This document shows positions 1 to 8,705 of a stretch of DNA of 54,663 nucleotides, piece by piece. The DNA lies in NCBI GenBank assembly GCA_934778125.1, contig CAKVOF010000004.1, forward strand, positions 1 through 54,663, in the 5' to 3' direction. The DNA is from an uncultured Clostridia bacterium. Lineage in GTDB: Bacteria > Bacillota > Clostridia > Christensenellales > UBA1242. A model generated the notes under the pieces. It saw only the letters and a program-made list of their open reading frames with translations. It was not told the DNA's origin and made no database searches. A program made the translations under genes and the position numbers. Position 1 is the stretch's first letter, and each line of letters opens with the position of its first letter.

Positions 1-1
1 A

Positions 2-58
2 TTCAATAATACGGATTATAATTTTGTTCCAACAAGTTATAAAATATATTCAAATTAA
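2..58 (+). CDS. C-terminal fragment of an upstream gene (partial)
   Basis: Frame 2 is open from the window edge for 18 codons and ends in TAA at 56-58, directly before a terminator-like hairpin. A gene ending at its own terminator is the simplest reading. Another frame is also open here but would run through the hairpin. Nothing can be said about function from this tail. Confidence 0.35.
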   Translation, partial: FNNTDYNFVPTSYKIYSN

Positions 59-88
59 AGGCCCAGAAAATTTAATTCTGAGCTTTTT
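57..88 (+). terminator. Rho-independent terminator of the upstream gene
   Basis: The arms GGCCCAGAA and TTCTGAGCT pair with one G-U pair and one C-A mismatch around a short AT loop, followed by a run of six T. Confidence 0.6.
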
Positions 89-166
89 TATTTGATAAAA
101 GTAAATTTATATATTTTAATTTATTAGGTTGTATTTGTTAAATTCCTTTTAATAGGTGAGATTTAT

Positions 167-862
167 ATGGATATTGTTTATGAGGATAATCATTTGATTG
201 TTGTTGTTAAGCCACAAAATGTGCCAACACAATTAGATGATAGCAACGACCTTGATATGCTTTCAATGGTCAAAAAATATATAAAAGAAAAATATAACAA
301 ACCTGGAAATGTTTATGTTGGGCTTGTCCATAGGCTAGATAGGCCAACTGGTGGTTTGATGGTTTTTGCTAAAACTGGGAAGTGTGCTTCAAGGCTCACT
401 GAGCAATTGCAAAGTGGAGAAATGCATAAGAAATATTTGGCTGTTGTGAATGGCGTTGTTCAAAATAATAGCGAAAAATTAGTTAATTATTTGAAAAAGA
501 ATCCAAAAACGAATATGGTTGCTGTTGTTCCACCATTAACAACTGGTGCAAAATTGGCTGAATTGCAATATGAAGTTTTGGAAAGAAAGGAAAAAGTTTC
601 GTTAGTTTCAGTTGATTTATTTACTGGAAGAAGCCATCAAATAAGAGTGCAAATGAAACATATTGGTCACCCAGTTTATGGCGATGTTAGATATGGTGGT
701 GATATTTTAGCAAAAGGGCACAACTTGGCTTTATGGGCATATGAGTTATCGTTTAATCACCCAATAACAAAGCAAAAAATGACCTTTAAGTCATGTCCGC
801 CAAACATTACTCCTTGGAGCAGTTTTGATGTTCAAAGATTAACAAGGATGAACACAATTTAA
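167..862 (+). CDS. RluA/RluD-family RNA pseudouridine synthase without S4 domain
   Basis: 231 residues. It should convert a specific uridine in rRNA or tRNA to pseudouridine in the cytoplasm. The catalytic motif HRLDRPTGGL, with the nucleophilic Asp, lies near residues 55-64, and the family's GRSHQIRVQ motif lies near 155-163. No N-terminal S4 domain is present, unlike the second family member at 26.3 kb, so this is the short RluA-like type. AGGTGAG precedes the ATG. It appears monocistronic and is closed by a hairpin at 888. The exact RNA target cannot be read from sequence. Confidence 0.88.
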   Translation: MDIVYEDNHLIVVVKPQNVPTQLDDSNDLDMLSMVKKYIKEKYNKPGNVYVGLVHRLDRPTGGLMVFAKTGKCASRLTEQLQSGEMHKKYLAVVNGVVQNNSEKLVNYLKKNPKTNMVAVVPPLTTGAKLAELQYEVLERKEKVSLVSVDLFTGRSHQIRVQMKHIGHPVYGDVRYGGDILAKGHNLALWAYELSFNHPITKQKMTFKSCPPNITPWSSFDVQRLTRMNTI

Positions 863-887
863 ATTAAAAACATATTATAAATTTTAA

Positions 888-919
888 AGCGATAATTTTT
901 ATTAGTTATCGCTTTTTTT
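888..919 (+). terminator. Rho-independent terminator
   Basis: Perfect 8-bp stem AGCGATAA/TTATCGCT with a 10-nt loop, followed by seven T. It lies 26 bp after the pseudouridine synthase stop. Confidence 0.88.
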
Positions 920-1146
920 GCATATTTAATACTTTTTTATAATATATTCTAGTGGAGATTAATTTTTACTATAATTTGCTAGTTTTTGCTTAAAAATTGG
1001 GTGCTTAAAAGTGTTAAACAAAAATATGATTAAATACTTAGTTTTTAAACAAAAAGGTAAATTTATTACATTTTTCCAACAAATTTCTCGTTGTAAATAA
1101 TTTAACAAACATAATTATTTAAATTAAAATAGTGAGGTAATGTTTG

Positions 1147-1914
1147 ATGAAATTTTTAGTGCTTAAAAAAACTTATGTGGGTTTGTGTTTGCTTATAATT
1201 CTTATGATGTGTTTGCTCACAACCACATACTATGGAACCCCAGTTGCGAGCATATATTTTGGGAATATGCCAAGGTTAATTCCTATTTATAATGTTTCAA
1301 CAGATGATAAAAGAGTGGCCATTACTTTTGACTCTGCGTGGGGTGCTGATAAAACTTCTAAAATAGTTCAAACATTAAAAGATTATAAAGTTAATGGAAC
1401 ATTCTTCTTATGCGGATTTTGGGTGGAAGAATATCCAGATATGGTTAAATTAATAGATGAAAATGGAATAGAAATTGGAACTCATAGCAACACACATCCT
1501 GATTTAACAAAATTATCAGAAAAAGACATTGAGAATGAGCTTAAAACCAGTTGCAATTTAATAACCAACATCACTGGCAAAGATGTGCAATTATTTAGGC
1601 CTCCATTTGGTGCTTATAACAACACTTTAATTGAAATTGCTGAAAAACAAAATCTTAAAACAATTCAATGGGATGTTGACACATTAGATTGGAAAGGCTT
1701 ATCTGGCGTTCAAATTTGCGAAAGAGTGATGAATAAGGTGCAAAATGGTTCAATAATTTTATGCCATAACAATTCGGACCATATTTTAGATGCACTACCA
1801 TTAATTTTAGAAAGATTATTGAATGCAGGTTATGAAGTTGTTTCAGTTGGTGATTTGATTTACTGGGACAATTACTATATAGATCACGCAGGAAAACAAA
1901 TAAAAAATAGTTAG
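1147..1914 (+). CDS. pdaB: PdaB-like sporulation polysaccharide deacetylase
   Basis: 255 residues: a short N-terminal membrane or signal segment (about residues 8-28), then a NodB deacetylase domain. Motif 1 reads TFDSAWG, the FD-x-AWG variant typical of the spore PdaB family rather than the TFDDG of ordinary deacetylases. The metal-binding motif HSNTHP, the RPPFG motif, WDVDTLDW and the closing LCHN are all visible. PdaB proteins act on spore cortex or peptidoglycan glycans during sporulation, fitting the sporulation genes at 50 kb. The ATG at 1147 is preferred over the TTG at 1144 because GAGG (1134-1137) is 9 nt upstream. The SSB-like gene follows 10 bp later, so the two are probably co-transcribed. 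Confidence 0.85.
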   Translation: MKFLVLKKTYVGLCLLIILMMCLLTTTYYGTPVASIYFGNMPRLIPIYNVSTDDKRVAITFDSAWGADKTSKIVQTLKDYKVNGTFFLCGFWVEEYPDMVKLIDENGIEIGTHSNTHPDLTKLSEKDIENELKTSCNLITNITGKDVQLFRPPFGAYNNTLIEIAEKQNLKTIQWDVDTLDWKGLSGVQICERVMNKVQNGSIILCHNNSDHILDALPLILERLLNAGYEVVSVGDLIYWDNYYIDHAGKQIKNS

Positions 1915-1924
1915 GGAGAAAATT

Positions 1925-2623
1925 ATGTTTGAAAATAATAAAGTAAGCGTTTGCGGAGAAATCCTTTCTAAACCAGAGTTTAGCCATGAAATTTTTGGAG
2001 AAAGTTTCTATGAATTTATGATAAAAATAAAAAGACTATCAGATAGTTTTGACACTATTCCTGTAACAATTAGCGAAAGGCTAATGGAAAATGTTGATTT
2101 ATCAATCGGTAAAACAATTGCAGTTTCAGGGCAATTTAGAAGCTATAACAAACTTGAGAATAATAAAAGTAGATTAATGTTAACGATATTTGTTAGGGAG
2201 TTTCTTGATATTTCTCAAAAAATTGAGCCTAATTACATTGAAATAACGGGATATTTGTGTAAAGAACCTATTTATAGAACAACACCATTTAATCGTGAAA
2301 TATGCGACATTTTGCTTGCGGTTAACAGAAGTTACAATAAAAGTGACTATATTCCTTGTATTGCTTGGGGAAGAAATGCAAGGTTTATTAAAAATTGTGA
2401 GGTTGGTGAAAAAATTAAAGTTGTTGGAAGAATTCAAAGTAGGGAATATCAGAAAAAAAATGAAAATTCAACTGAAATGATAACCAAAACTGCTTATGAA
2501 GTTTCTTTGAACAAGATCATAATACAAAAAGAGAATAATTCAATAAACAAGCCAAAGCAGACAACTAAAGAAAACTTTGAAAGTGTTTTAAATAAACCAA
2601 TTTATGGTGGAGTTGGTGCATAA
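1925..2623 (+). CDS. Single-stranded DNA-binding protein-like, two OB folds
   Basis: 232 residues that read as two tandem OB-type halves (about 5-95 and 103-200). Each half has the pattern of an early Gly strand, a strand pair ending in PVTISER or YIPCIAWG, and a later VGRIQSRE-type strand. The second half resembles canonical bacterial SSB (IxGxLxxxPxxR...FxLAVNR...DxIPCIAWG). The short tail lacks the acidic DDDIPF-type tip of replicative SSB. It may be an accessory SSB; partner and role are not evident. Good RBS (GGGAG). The gene converges on the 793-residue minus-strand gene across a shared terminator. Confidence 0.75.
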   Translation: MFENNKVSVCGEILSKPEFSHEIFGESFYEFMIKIKRLSDSFDTIPVTISERLMENVDLSIGKTIAVSGQFRSYNKLENNKSRLMLTIFVREFLDISQKIEPNYIEITGYLCKEPIYRTTPFNREICDILLAVNRSYNKSDYIPCIAWGRNARFIKNCEVGEKIKVVGRIQSREYQKKNENSTEMITKTAYEVSLNKIIIQKENNSINKPKQTTKENFESVLNKPIYGGVGA

Positions 2624-2625
2624 AT

Positions 2626-2664
2626 AAAAATGTTATAACGAAATAAAATCGTTATAACATTTTT
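2626..2664. terminator. Bidirectional terminator between convergent genes
   Basis: Perfect 16-bp inverted repeat (AAAAATGTTATAACGA and its complement) with a 7-nt loop. It gives an A-stem-T layout on both strands and lies 3 bp from each converging stop codon. Confidence 0.88.
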
Positions 2665-2666
2665 AT

Positions 2667-5048
2667 TTATTTTAAACTTTTCTTTGTTTTAGATTTTGAA
2701 ATTTTAACATATAAGCAAATTAGAATAATAGCCATTGGAATGCTAACAGCAATTAAGGTTATTGCTGTTATTTCTGCACGAGTTAAACTATAAGGATCAA
2801 TTGATTTTGTTTCTATATAGCCTTCCTTTAATTGATTATTTTTATCGTAGAACTTAATTTTGGTGAACTCATCAGATTCGTTGTAATTAATGGTGATGAA
2901 AGTTGATTCTGGAGTTAGGGTGTATATAATATTTTCATCATTCAATTCGGGGGAGTTATAAACACTAACGTTGTTTTTGCCTTTAACACAGGCGTTTGCG
3001 GGCTCAAAATAAATTATTTTGCTGCTTGTGAATAAATCAACATCATTAACATTTATAAAGCATACTTTATTCCTATATTTGATTGCATAGAATTTATTTC
3101 CTTCAAAAATTATCTCTTCAGTTGAGTATAAATCAATTGTTGAACCAATAATATTAATATTTCCGATAACAACGCTCGAATTTTGCTCTGTTAGTGGAAG
3201 GGTAGTTGGCTTGCTATAAACATAAACATTCTTGTTTAAAGTTATAGCCTTTTTGTTCATATCAATTAAATTAAAACCACAATCAAGTATTGTTTCAATT
3301 GAGCATTTTTTATAATCGAAACCGTAAAGTACGCCTGTTTCACTATTTATTGTTAAGAAAGATAAACTATTAAACCTTGAATCAGAAATTGATTCTTTAT
3401 TTTGAACAAAATTTAGTGAGTAATTTTTATTTTCTACATTAATTTTGATAATTTTACCATCATTGTGTAACGCGTAAATTGTGTTTAAATTTGAACAAAT
3501 TGAGGAAATATTACTTAATTCAATTGAATCACTAACATTGAAATCTTTATTTAATAAATACAAAGTATTGTTAGTTAAAACAGCAAATGAGTTATAGTAA
3601 TCTAAACAAACAATTTTAGAATCGGAATTGATTATTGGTGAAATAAGTGATTCTATAACTTTAAAATATGAAGAATTTGCATCGTATTTTAAAACTCCAA
3701 GGTTTGTTAGGGCATAATAATTGCCTAAATAATCGGAAATACCAGAATATATATTTGTAATTTTTGAACTATTATTTAATATACTATCAATAGTTTCAGT
3801 GTTATTATTCTTAATCTTTATAAGTTTTGCACCGCTCGCATTTGATGATGTGAAGAATAGAGTGCTATTTGAGTAGGTGATATTAGAAGGTGATTCGCAA
3901 TCAATGATATTTGTTAAAACATTATTTTTAACAATTTGAACTCTATTGTTTTTTCGATCAGCAACATAGAATTCTGTGCCACTTTTTACAGCTAAAGTTG
4001 TGCCAGTGCTGAACCAGCCTTTATTAGCAAATTCGCTTGCGCAAACAATTGAGTTCCCAACTAATTTCGCTTTTTCATTTTCAAAATCTATGTTAAATTT
4101 TTGAATTGTTTTTGTTGTTGAGTCTGATAAATAAATATCTGAATTTATAATTTTAACATCTGTTGGGGTGCTAATAGGAAGTTTTTCAAGTCCTAATTCA
4201 AAAACATCGTTTTTATTTTTAGCATTGTTACCAGTTTCAAAGTCGGCTTTGGAATTAACACCTTCTTGAAGAGTGCTGTTAATTATAGCAACCTTTTGTA
4301 AGTCCTTTTTAAATACCGCAATTAAATAATCAACTGAATTGCTTGAAATAACGGCGAGATGAACGCAGTCTAGCAATGGGAAATAAGAATATGAAAAGTT
4401 TTTTAATGAGTTTAGGTCTATTTTGCAAAGTTTATTTAAATTAGTTTCGGTATCTCCACATATTACATATACATCACTATTTGAAAGTGTGATTTGCCCA
4501 GTATATTTAAACACATCCTCAGAATTTGTTATATCACCAATTATTGATAGACTAGTGGAAAGATACATTCTAGTTAATATATTATTAGATACATAACAAA
4601 TAGTAATTTGAGAACTTGTTGGATTAATTGCTATGCTTGAAATATTATTTGGCAAAGTAAGGTTAGCGTTTGATTTGTCTTTGATGCTAACTAAAGAAAA
4701 GTTAGTTAAGTTATAAATTTTCAATTCAGAATTTTTTAAAATAAAGACATAATCTTTTGAAAGCTTAATATATGAAATGTTTTCAAAACTATCATATTTT
4801 GCAATTTGAGTGTGTGTTTTTAAATTATAGTAATATAAACTTGAGCCATCAGAATAAATCAATTTGTTTTTATATATATCAAAAACACTAATGTTCGATA
4901 AATCTAAGTACTCACCAGAGAATTCATTTCGTTGAGTGTATGTAATTATGTTTGAACTAATATTAGTGTCTGCAAAAACAAGCGTTTGTGTGAACAACGC
5001 TGTAATTAAAATAATTAAAGATAAAATAGACAAAACTTTTTTTTTCAT
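2667..5048 (-). CDS. Large secreted beta-propeller/SH3 protein with C-terminal membrane anchor
   Basis: 793 residues. An N-terminal signal peptide (MKKKVLSILSLIILITALF, cleavage after VFA) is followed by about 600 residues of repeated short beta-strand pairs of the propeller type (ISSIAINPTSSQITICYVSN, NIYAGI-like blades). One or two SH3-like segments follow near 600-760, including VSVYNSPELNDENIIYTL. A single transmembrane helix (about 760-783) and a basic Lys-rich tail close it. It is therefore probably a surface protein anchored at its C terminus and facing outward. No enzyme motif was found. Its start faces the SOS-controlled phage promoter region, so the two transcription units diverge from one control region. 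It shares its layout (signal, SH3, C-terminal helix) with the minus-strand gene at 6.0-6.8 kb. Function unknown. Confidence 0.7.
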   Translation of the reverse strand: MKKKVLSILSLIILITALFTQTLVFADTNISSNIITYTQRNEFSGEYLDLSNISVFDIYKNKLIYSDGSSLYYYNLKTHTQIAKYDSFENISYIKLSKDYVFILKNSELKIYNLTNFSLVSIKDKSNANLTLPNNISSIAINPTSSQITICYVSNNILTRMYLSTSLSIIGDITNSEDVFKYTGQITLSNSDVYVICGDTETNLNKLCKIDLNSLKNFSYSYFPLLDCVHLAVISSNSVDYLIAVFKKDLQKVAIINSTLQEGVNSKADFETGNNAKNKNDVFELGLEKLPISTPTDVKIINSDIYLSDSTTKTIQKFNIDFENEKAKLVGNSIVCASEFANKGWFSTGTTLAVKSGTEFYVADRKNNRVQIVKNNVLTNIIDCESPSNITYSNSTLFFTSSNASGAKLIKIKNNNTETIDSILNNSSKITNIYSGISDYLGNYYALTNLGVLKYDANSSYFKVIESLISPIINSDSKIVCLDYYNSFAVLTNNTLYLLNKDFNVSDSIELSNISSICSNLNTIYALHNDGKIIKINVENKNYSLNFVQNKESISDSRFNSLSFLTINSETGVLYGFDYKKCSIETILDCGFNLIDMNKKAITLNKNVYVYSKPTTLPLTEQNSSVVIGNINIIGSTIDLYSTEEIIFEGNKFYAIKYRNKVCFINVNDVDLFTSSKIIYFEPANACVKGKNNVSVYNSPELNDENIIYTLTPESTFITINYNESDEFTKIKFYDKNNQLKEGYIETKSIDPYSLTRAEITAITLIAVSIPMAIILICLYVKISKSKTKKSLK

Positions 5049-5185
5049 ATGTAACTTTCTATTTCTAATATTTATTATATATTATTATATATTTTTTATC
5101 ATATAAATTCAAATAAAAATACCAACTTAATTAAAAACATCGCGATGAGTAGTTTAAAAAGCAAAAATTAGCAAAAAACTTTTTT

Positions 5186-5238
5186 TGTGCAAAATGCACA
5201 TCGATTTTTTGGCATAATCACTTGATAATGGCATAATC
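5186..5238. promoter_or_regulatory. Inverted repeat and tandem repeats upstream of SOS promoter
   Basis: An inverted repeat TGTGC-AAAAT-GCACA (5186-5200) is followed by two direct copies of TGGCATAATC at 5210-5219 and 5229-5238. The copies are 19 bp apart and flank the -35 element of the promoter at 5222. These are possible operator sites in the divergent control region; the binding protein is unknown. Confidence 0.45.
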
Positions 5239-5265
5239 TTAATTTATAATAGAACATATGTTCGA
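5222..5265 (+). promoter_or_regulatory. Sigma-A promoter overlapped by a LexA (SOS) box
   Basis: TTGATA (5222-5227), a 17-bp spacer and TATAAT (5245-5250) make a near-consensus housekeeping promoter. Directly after it lies AGAACATATGTTCGA (5251-5265), whose core GAAC-ATAT-GTTC fits the Firmicute LexA/DinR box (GAAC-N4-GTTC). The predicted transcription start falls inside the box, the classic position for LexA repression. The virion cassette should therefore be induced by DNA damage. Confidence 0.85.
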
Positions 5266-5296
5266 TAAATTTGAACTTTTCCACGCATACTTGGTT

Positions 5297-5373
5297 ATTT
5301 TGTACAAAATATCGGAATTTTGTACAAAATTTGACACACAATTTTGACTATTGTTAAAATCGTACCTTATACT
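5297..5373 (+). promoter_or_regulatory. Tandem 14-bp palindromes ahead of a second promoter
   Basis: Two identical perfect palindromes ATTTTGTACAAAAT lie at 5297-5310 and 5317-5330, exactly 20 bp apart (about two helical turns), so they face the same side of the DNA. TTGACA follows at once (5331-5336), then 18 bp and TAAAAT (5355-5360). An alternative pair is TTGACT (5344-5349), 18 bp, TATACT (5368-5373). The layout suggests cooperative dimer binding by a regulator just upstream of the -35. Confidence 0.6.
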
Positions 5374-5402
5374 CAAGTTGTGGATTGATTCGGGGAGGTA
5401 AT

Positions 5403-6035
5403 ATGAATTTAAAAATATTTGGGAAAACACTTTTGAGCGTTTATCGTTATTTAGAAACAATAACTAATGCCATAGAAAATTTAGTAGATAAAACAACGAT
5501 GAACTCAATGTATTTATCCCAACAAAAAAATTTAACAACATTTGATTTGTCTACAAAACTTTTGGATCTATTAGATAAGAAACAAAAAATGATAAATCTA
5601 AAAGTCATTTGTGAAAAATGTGTAAATCAACTTGATGACCAAGATAAAAAGATACTTTATTTGATTTATTTTGAAGGTGTTAAAAGCACAATGATTAGTA
5701 AAATTTTAAACATAAGCATTAGAACTGTGTTTAGAAGAAAGGAAATTGCACTAACTAATTTTGAATTTTTACTTAGAAAAGAAGGTTACGATATTAGTTA
5801 CTTTAAAGAAAATTATTCAAGTGAAAAATGGTTGATGGATTATTATCGCTTCACATCGAAAGGCTTTACCGCTAAAGAAATGAAGGATAATGAATTCACC
5901 TATTCATTAATTGAAAATGAATCTGAAGATGAACAAAAAACTTATGAAGATTCTGTTGCGAAAGGAAGAATAATAGGTTCGTTGTTAAAGCAAATAAAGA
6001 AATCGTTTTCAGCTGTTTCGAGCGTTGCTGGTTAA
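5403..6035 (+). CDS. Sigma-region-4-like HTH regulator of the virion cassette
   Basis: 210 residues from ATG 5403, chosen because GGGGAGGT sits 4-11 bp upstream; a TTG start at 5385 would put that sequence inside the gene. A helix-turn-helix of sigma-70 region 4 type spans about residues 79-115 (LDDQDKKILYLIYFEGVKST, then ISKILNISIRTVFRRK). No region 2 is seen, so it is not a full sigma factor. Position and type resemble phage late-gene activators (ArpU/RinA-like) or a small terminase, neither of which can be excluded. It is the first gene after the SOS promoter and the tandem palindromes. Its stop overlaps the stop of the opposing SH3 gene by 3 bp. Confidence 0.65.
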   Translation: MNLKIFGKTLLSVYRYLETITNAIENLVDKTTMNSMYLSQQKNLTTFDLSTKLLDLLDKKQKMINLKVICEKCVNQLDDQDKKILYLIYFEGVKSTMISKILNISIRTVFRRKEIALTNFEFLLRKEGYDISYFKENYSSEKWLMDYYRFTSKGFTAKEMKDNEFTYSLIENESEDEQKTYEDSVAKGRIIGSLLKQIKKSFSAVSSVAG

Positions 6036-6808
6036 AGATTTTCTATATCATCATGCAGTTTTCTCTTAGGGACTTTTGAAATAATTTTTTGTTGAGATTG
6101 TGTTGTCTTTACATTAACTTTAGGCTTCTTATATAACATAATTATTATAAACAATGTGGGAATTAAAATTAATGTTATTATGAGCACGCATGAAGAATTC
6201 GAAAGAGGATTTAGAATTTCATCTCTTATTGATAGAGGTTCAAGTTCTTCAAGATTTTGCGGAATTAGTGAAATATTTGCAACATAATTATTGTAAATAT
6301 ACCCATATTCGCCTAGGTATTCAACATAATACCAAAGTGTTCCTTTACAATCCACAACTTCGTTGCCTTGCATTTTGCCAATATAGTTTATTTTTGAACA
6401 ATTGGGTGGAATTATAGCAATTGTGTTTGAGTTGTTATTTGTGACCATTGGCGATGACCGAAGGTAGCATTTAGAGTTTATGCTAGTAATGTTTGCTTTG
6501 GGATATGGTGAACTTGGCGTTCCATTAACTAATTCAATAGCTGATTTTAGCACATAACCGGAAGTGTTGTTGTATATTACCTTATAAAAACTATCATTAA
6601 AATCTAATGATATTTCAACAAAATAGGTTGGTTCTAAATAGCATATCGTGTTTGATATGTTATTGTTTTCTTCTGCATTTGCATAAAGCCTAGCGTTGTT
6701 GGATTTAATTCTTGCAAATTGAGAAACTTCAGCGATAACTGTGTTATTAGGGCACGAATTAAACACGATTATTGCAAGCATAATAAAAAACAAAATTCTA
6801 TTTTTCAT
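6032..6808 (-). CDS. Secreted SH3-domain protein with C-terminal membrane helix
   Basis: 258 residues: signal peptide (MKNRILFFIMLAIIVF..., cut near residue 26), two bacterial SH3-like segments (about 30-95, with NARLYANAEEN and SGYVLKSAIE; about 107-180, with SKCYLRSSPMV and LGEYGYIYNNYV), a linker, one transmembrane helix (about 206-228) and a basic tail. It is predicted to sit in the membrane with the SH3 part outside, possibly binding wall or peptide. It lies antisense between the phage regulator and the terminase, as a moron gene would. A TATAAT on the minus strand (6820-6815) sits 6 bp before the ATG with no clear SD, so a leaderless transcript is possible. No cell-wall hydrolase motif. 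Confidence 0.7.
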   Translation of the reverse strand: MKNRILFFIMLAIIVFNSCPNNTVIAEVSQFARIKSNNARLYANAEENNNISNTICYLEPTYFVEISLDFNDSFYKVIYNNTSGYVLKSAIELVNGTPSSPYPKANITSINSKCYLRSSPMVTNNNSNTIAIIPPNCSKINYIGKMQGNEVVDCKGTLWYYVEYLGEYGYIYNNYVANISLIPQNLEELEPLSIRDEILNPLSNSSCVLIITLILIPTLFIIIMLYKKPKVNVKTTQSQQKIISKVPKRKLHDDIENL

Positions 6809-6895
6809 AACTATATTATATTTAATATTTCATTAATAACATAAAAAATAAATGTTTTAAAACGTAAAAAAAATAATTTTTTTGGAGTATTGGTT

Positions 6896-8341
6896 TTGAT
6901 TTGTGATGATGATTTTTTAAAACTATATAAACTTAATAGATTAATCGACCGGAAAAGTGAAAGTGATTATTTAAGCAAATATAACACTGGCGAGAAAGTT
7001 CATAAAAAACAGCTTGAGTTTCATAAAAATCAACACAAAAACAGGTGGGTTTTTGGCGGGAACAGAAGTGGAAAAACTGAGTGTGGGGCGGTGGAGGCAA
7101 TTTGGATGGCAAGGGGAATCCATCCGTATCGTGAAAATAGAAAAAATGTTGAAGGTTGGGTTGTTTCGCTTAGTACGCAAGTGCAGAGAGATGTTGCTCA
7201 AAGTAAGATTTTACATTATTTAAATAAAGAGTGGATTTATGATATTGTTATGAACACGGGGAAAAAGGATGCGTGTGAGTATGGTATTATTGATAGCATC
7301 ATAATAAAAAATGTTTTTGGTGGACTATCAAAAATCGGCTTCAAAAGTTGTGACCAGGGTAGGGAAAAATTTCAAGGAACGAGTTTAGATTTTGTGTGGT
7401 TCGATGAAGAACCTCCACTGGACATATATATGGAATGCAGAATGAGGGTGTTAGATAAAAATGGTGATGTGTTTGGAACTATGACGCCACTTAAAGGCTT
7501 AACATGGGTTTATGATATGGTTTACTTAAACGAGAATAATGATCCTGATATTTGGTATGAGCAAATGGAATGGGCTGATAATCCGTTTTTAAATAAGGCA
7601 GAAATAGAAAAAATATCAGCAAGTTTATCTAAAGATGAACTAGATTCAAGAAGATATGGAAATTTCAGAAATTCTAGTGGCAAAGTCTATTCCGAATTTG
7701 ATGAAAATATCAATGTGGTAGAACCTTTTGATGTTCCTCCAGAATGGTTTGACAATATATCGATTGATCCTGGGTTAAATAACCCAACCAGTTGCCATTG
7801 GTATGCTGTTGATTATGATAACAATATTTATGTTATAGCCGAACATTATGAGTCGGGCAAACCTGTTGAGCATCACGCAAACAAAATTAAAGAAATATGT
7901 GAAATGCTGGGTTGGAAAAAACAAAGTAACGGAATGTATGGCGCATTGATAGATAGTGCTGCAAATCAAAAAGTGTTGGCAAGTGAGAAAAGTGTTAGTC
8001 AACTTTTCTATGAAAACGGTATTTTAGTAAACACAAATGTTAACAAAGATATGTTCACGGGAATCAACAGGGTTAAAAGCTACATAAAAAATGCTAATGG
8101 TAAAAGCAAGTTATTTATATTCAAAAATTGTGTGAATATGATCAGGGAAATAAAAGGTTATTTTTGGGGAAACAACGATGCACCAGTTAAAAAAGATGAC
8201 CACTCAATGGATGAATTAAGATATTACATAATGAGTAGACCAGAAAACAAAGAAGCAAAGCCTATAAAAAATGAAATTCAGAAAGATAAAGAGAGATTGT
8301 ATAGAATTTTAAGAAATAATAGAGTTAACGGATATGGTTAG
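6896..8341 (+). CDS. terL: Phage terminase large subunit
   Basis: About 481 residues; packages DNA into proheads. The N-terminal ATPase has Walker A GGNRSGKT (about residues 54-61) and Walker B DFVWFDEEPP (about 168-176). The C-terminal RNase-H-like nuclease shows SIDPGLNNP near 285 and ALIDSA near 344 as likely metal-binding segments. Length and motifs fit intact TerL. TTG 6896 is preferred (GGAG 8 nt upstream); TTG 6890 is only 2 nt from GGAG. The stop overlaps the next ATG by 8 bp. No small terminase is recognised, unless it is the regulator at 5.4 kb. Confidence 0.9.
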   Translation: MICDDDFLKLYKLNRLIDRKSESDYLSKYNTGEKVHKKQLEFHKNQHKNRWVFGGNRSGKTECGAVEAIWMARGIHPYRENRKNVEGWVVSLSTQVQRDVAQSKILHYLNKEWIYDIVMNTGKKDACEYGIIDSIIIKNVFGGLSKIGFKSCDQGREKFQGTSLDFVWFDEEPPLDIYMECRMRVLDKNGDVFGTMTPLKGLTWVYDMVYLNENNDPDIWYEQMEWADNPFLNKAEIEKISASLSKDELDSRRYGNFRNSSGKVYSEFDENINVVEPFDVPPEWFDNISIDPGLNNPTSCHWYAVDYDNNIYVIAEHYESGKPVEHHANKIKEICEMLGWKKQSNGMYGALIDSAANQKVLASEKSVSQLFYENGILVNTNVNKDMFTGINRVKSYIKNANGKSKLFIFKNCVNMIREIKGYFWGNNDAPVKKDDHSMDELRYYIMSRPENKEAKPIKNEIQKDKERLYRILRNNRVNGYG

Positions 8342-8705
8342 TAAAGATAAAAAAAAGTTAATAAAAAAAAGTAAAAAAGTGCAAATAGGTTCATCAAGTT
8401 TGAATTTTGATGAACTTTTATATCAAAAAGCTGTGGGCTTTGAAACCATTGAAACGGTTGAAGAATTTGTTAAAAATTTAGAAGGCGACTTAGAGTTGGT
8501 AAAAAGAAAGGTAAATAAAAAGCAAAGTCCACCAGATTTAAATGCATTGCAAATATTGTTAGAAAAGCAGGAAGATAGTGATGATTTAGAAAAAATGTCG
8601 TTAGATGAATTGAAAGAAATTCGTGACCAGATATACCAAAATATAAAAAATGAAGTAAAGGAGGAAATATTAAATGGAAATAAAGAGTCAACAACAAAAA
8701 ATTAA
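8334..8705 (+). CDS. Phage protein of unknown function, Lys/Glu-rich
   Basis: 123 residues, very basic at the N terminus (MVSKDKKKLIKKSKK) and helical and charged at the C terminus with a likely coiled coil (about 85-118). It starts inside the last codons of terL, so it is translationally coupled, and it overlaps the zinc-ribbon gene by 32 bp. No family recognised. Position between terminase and portal is typical of small accessory packaging proteins, but that is inference. Confidence 0.6.
   Translation: MVSKDKKKLIKKSKKVQIGSSSLNFDELLYQKAVGFETIETVEEFVKNLEGDLELVKRKVNKKQSPPDLNALQILLEKQEDSDDLEKMSLDELKEIRDQIYQNIKNEVKEEILNGNKESTTKN

Noticed and set aside
5239..5460. Minus-strand open frame across the phage control region
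   Set aside because: It overlaps promoter, LexA box and palindromes, has no ribosome binding site and no family pattern.
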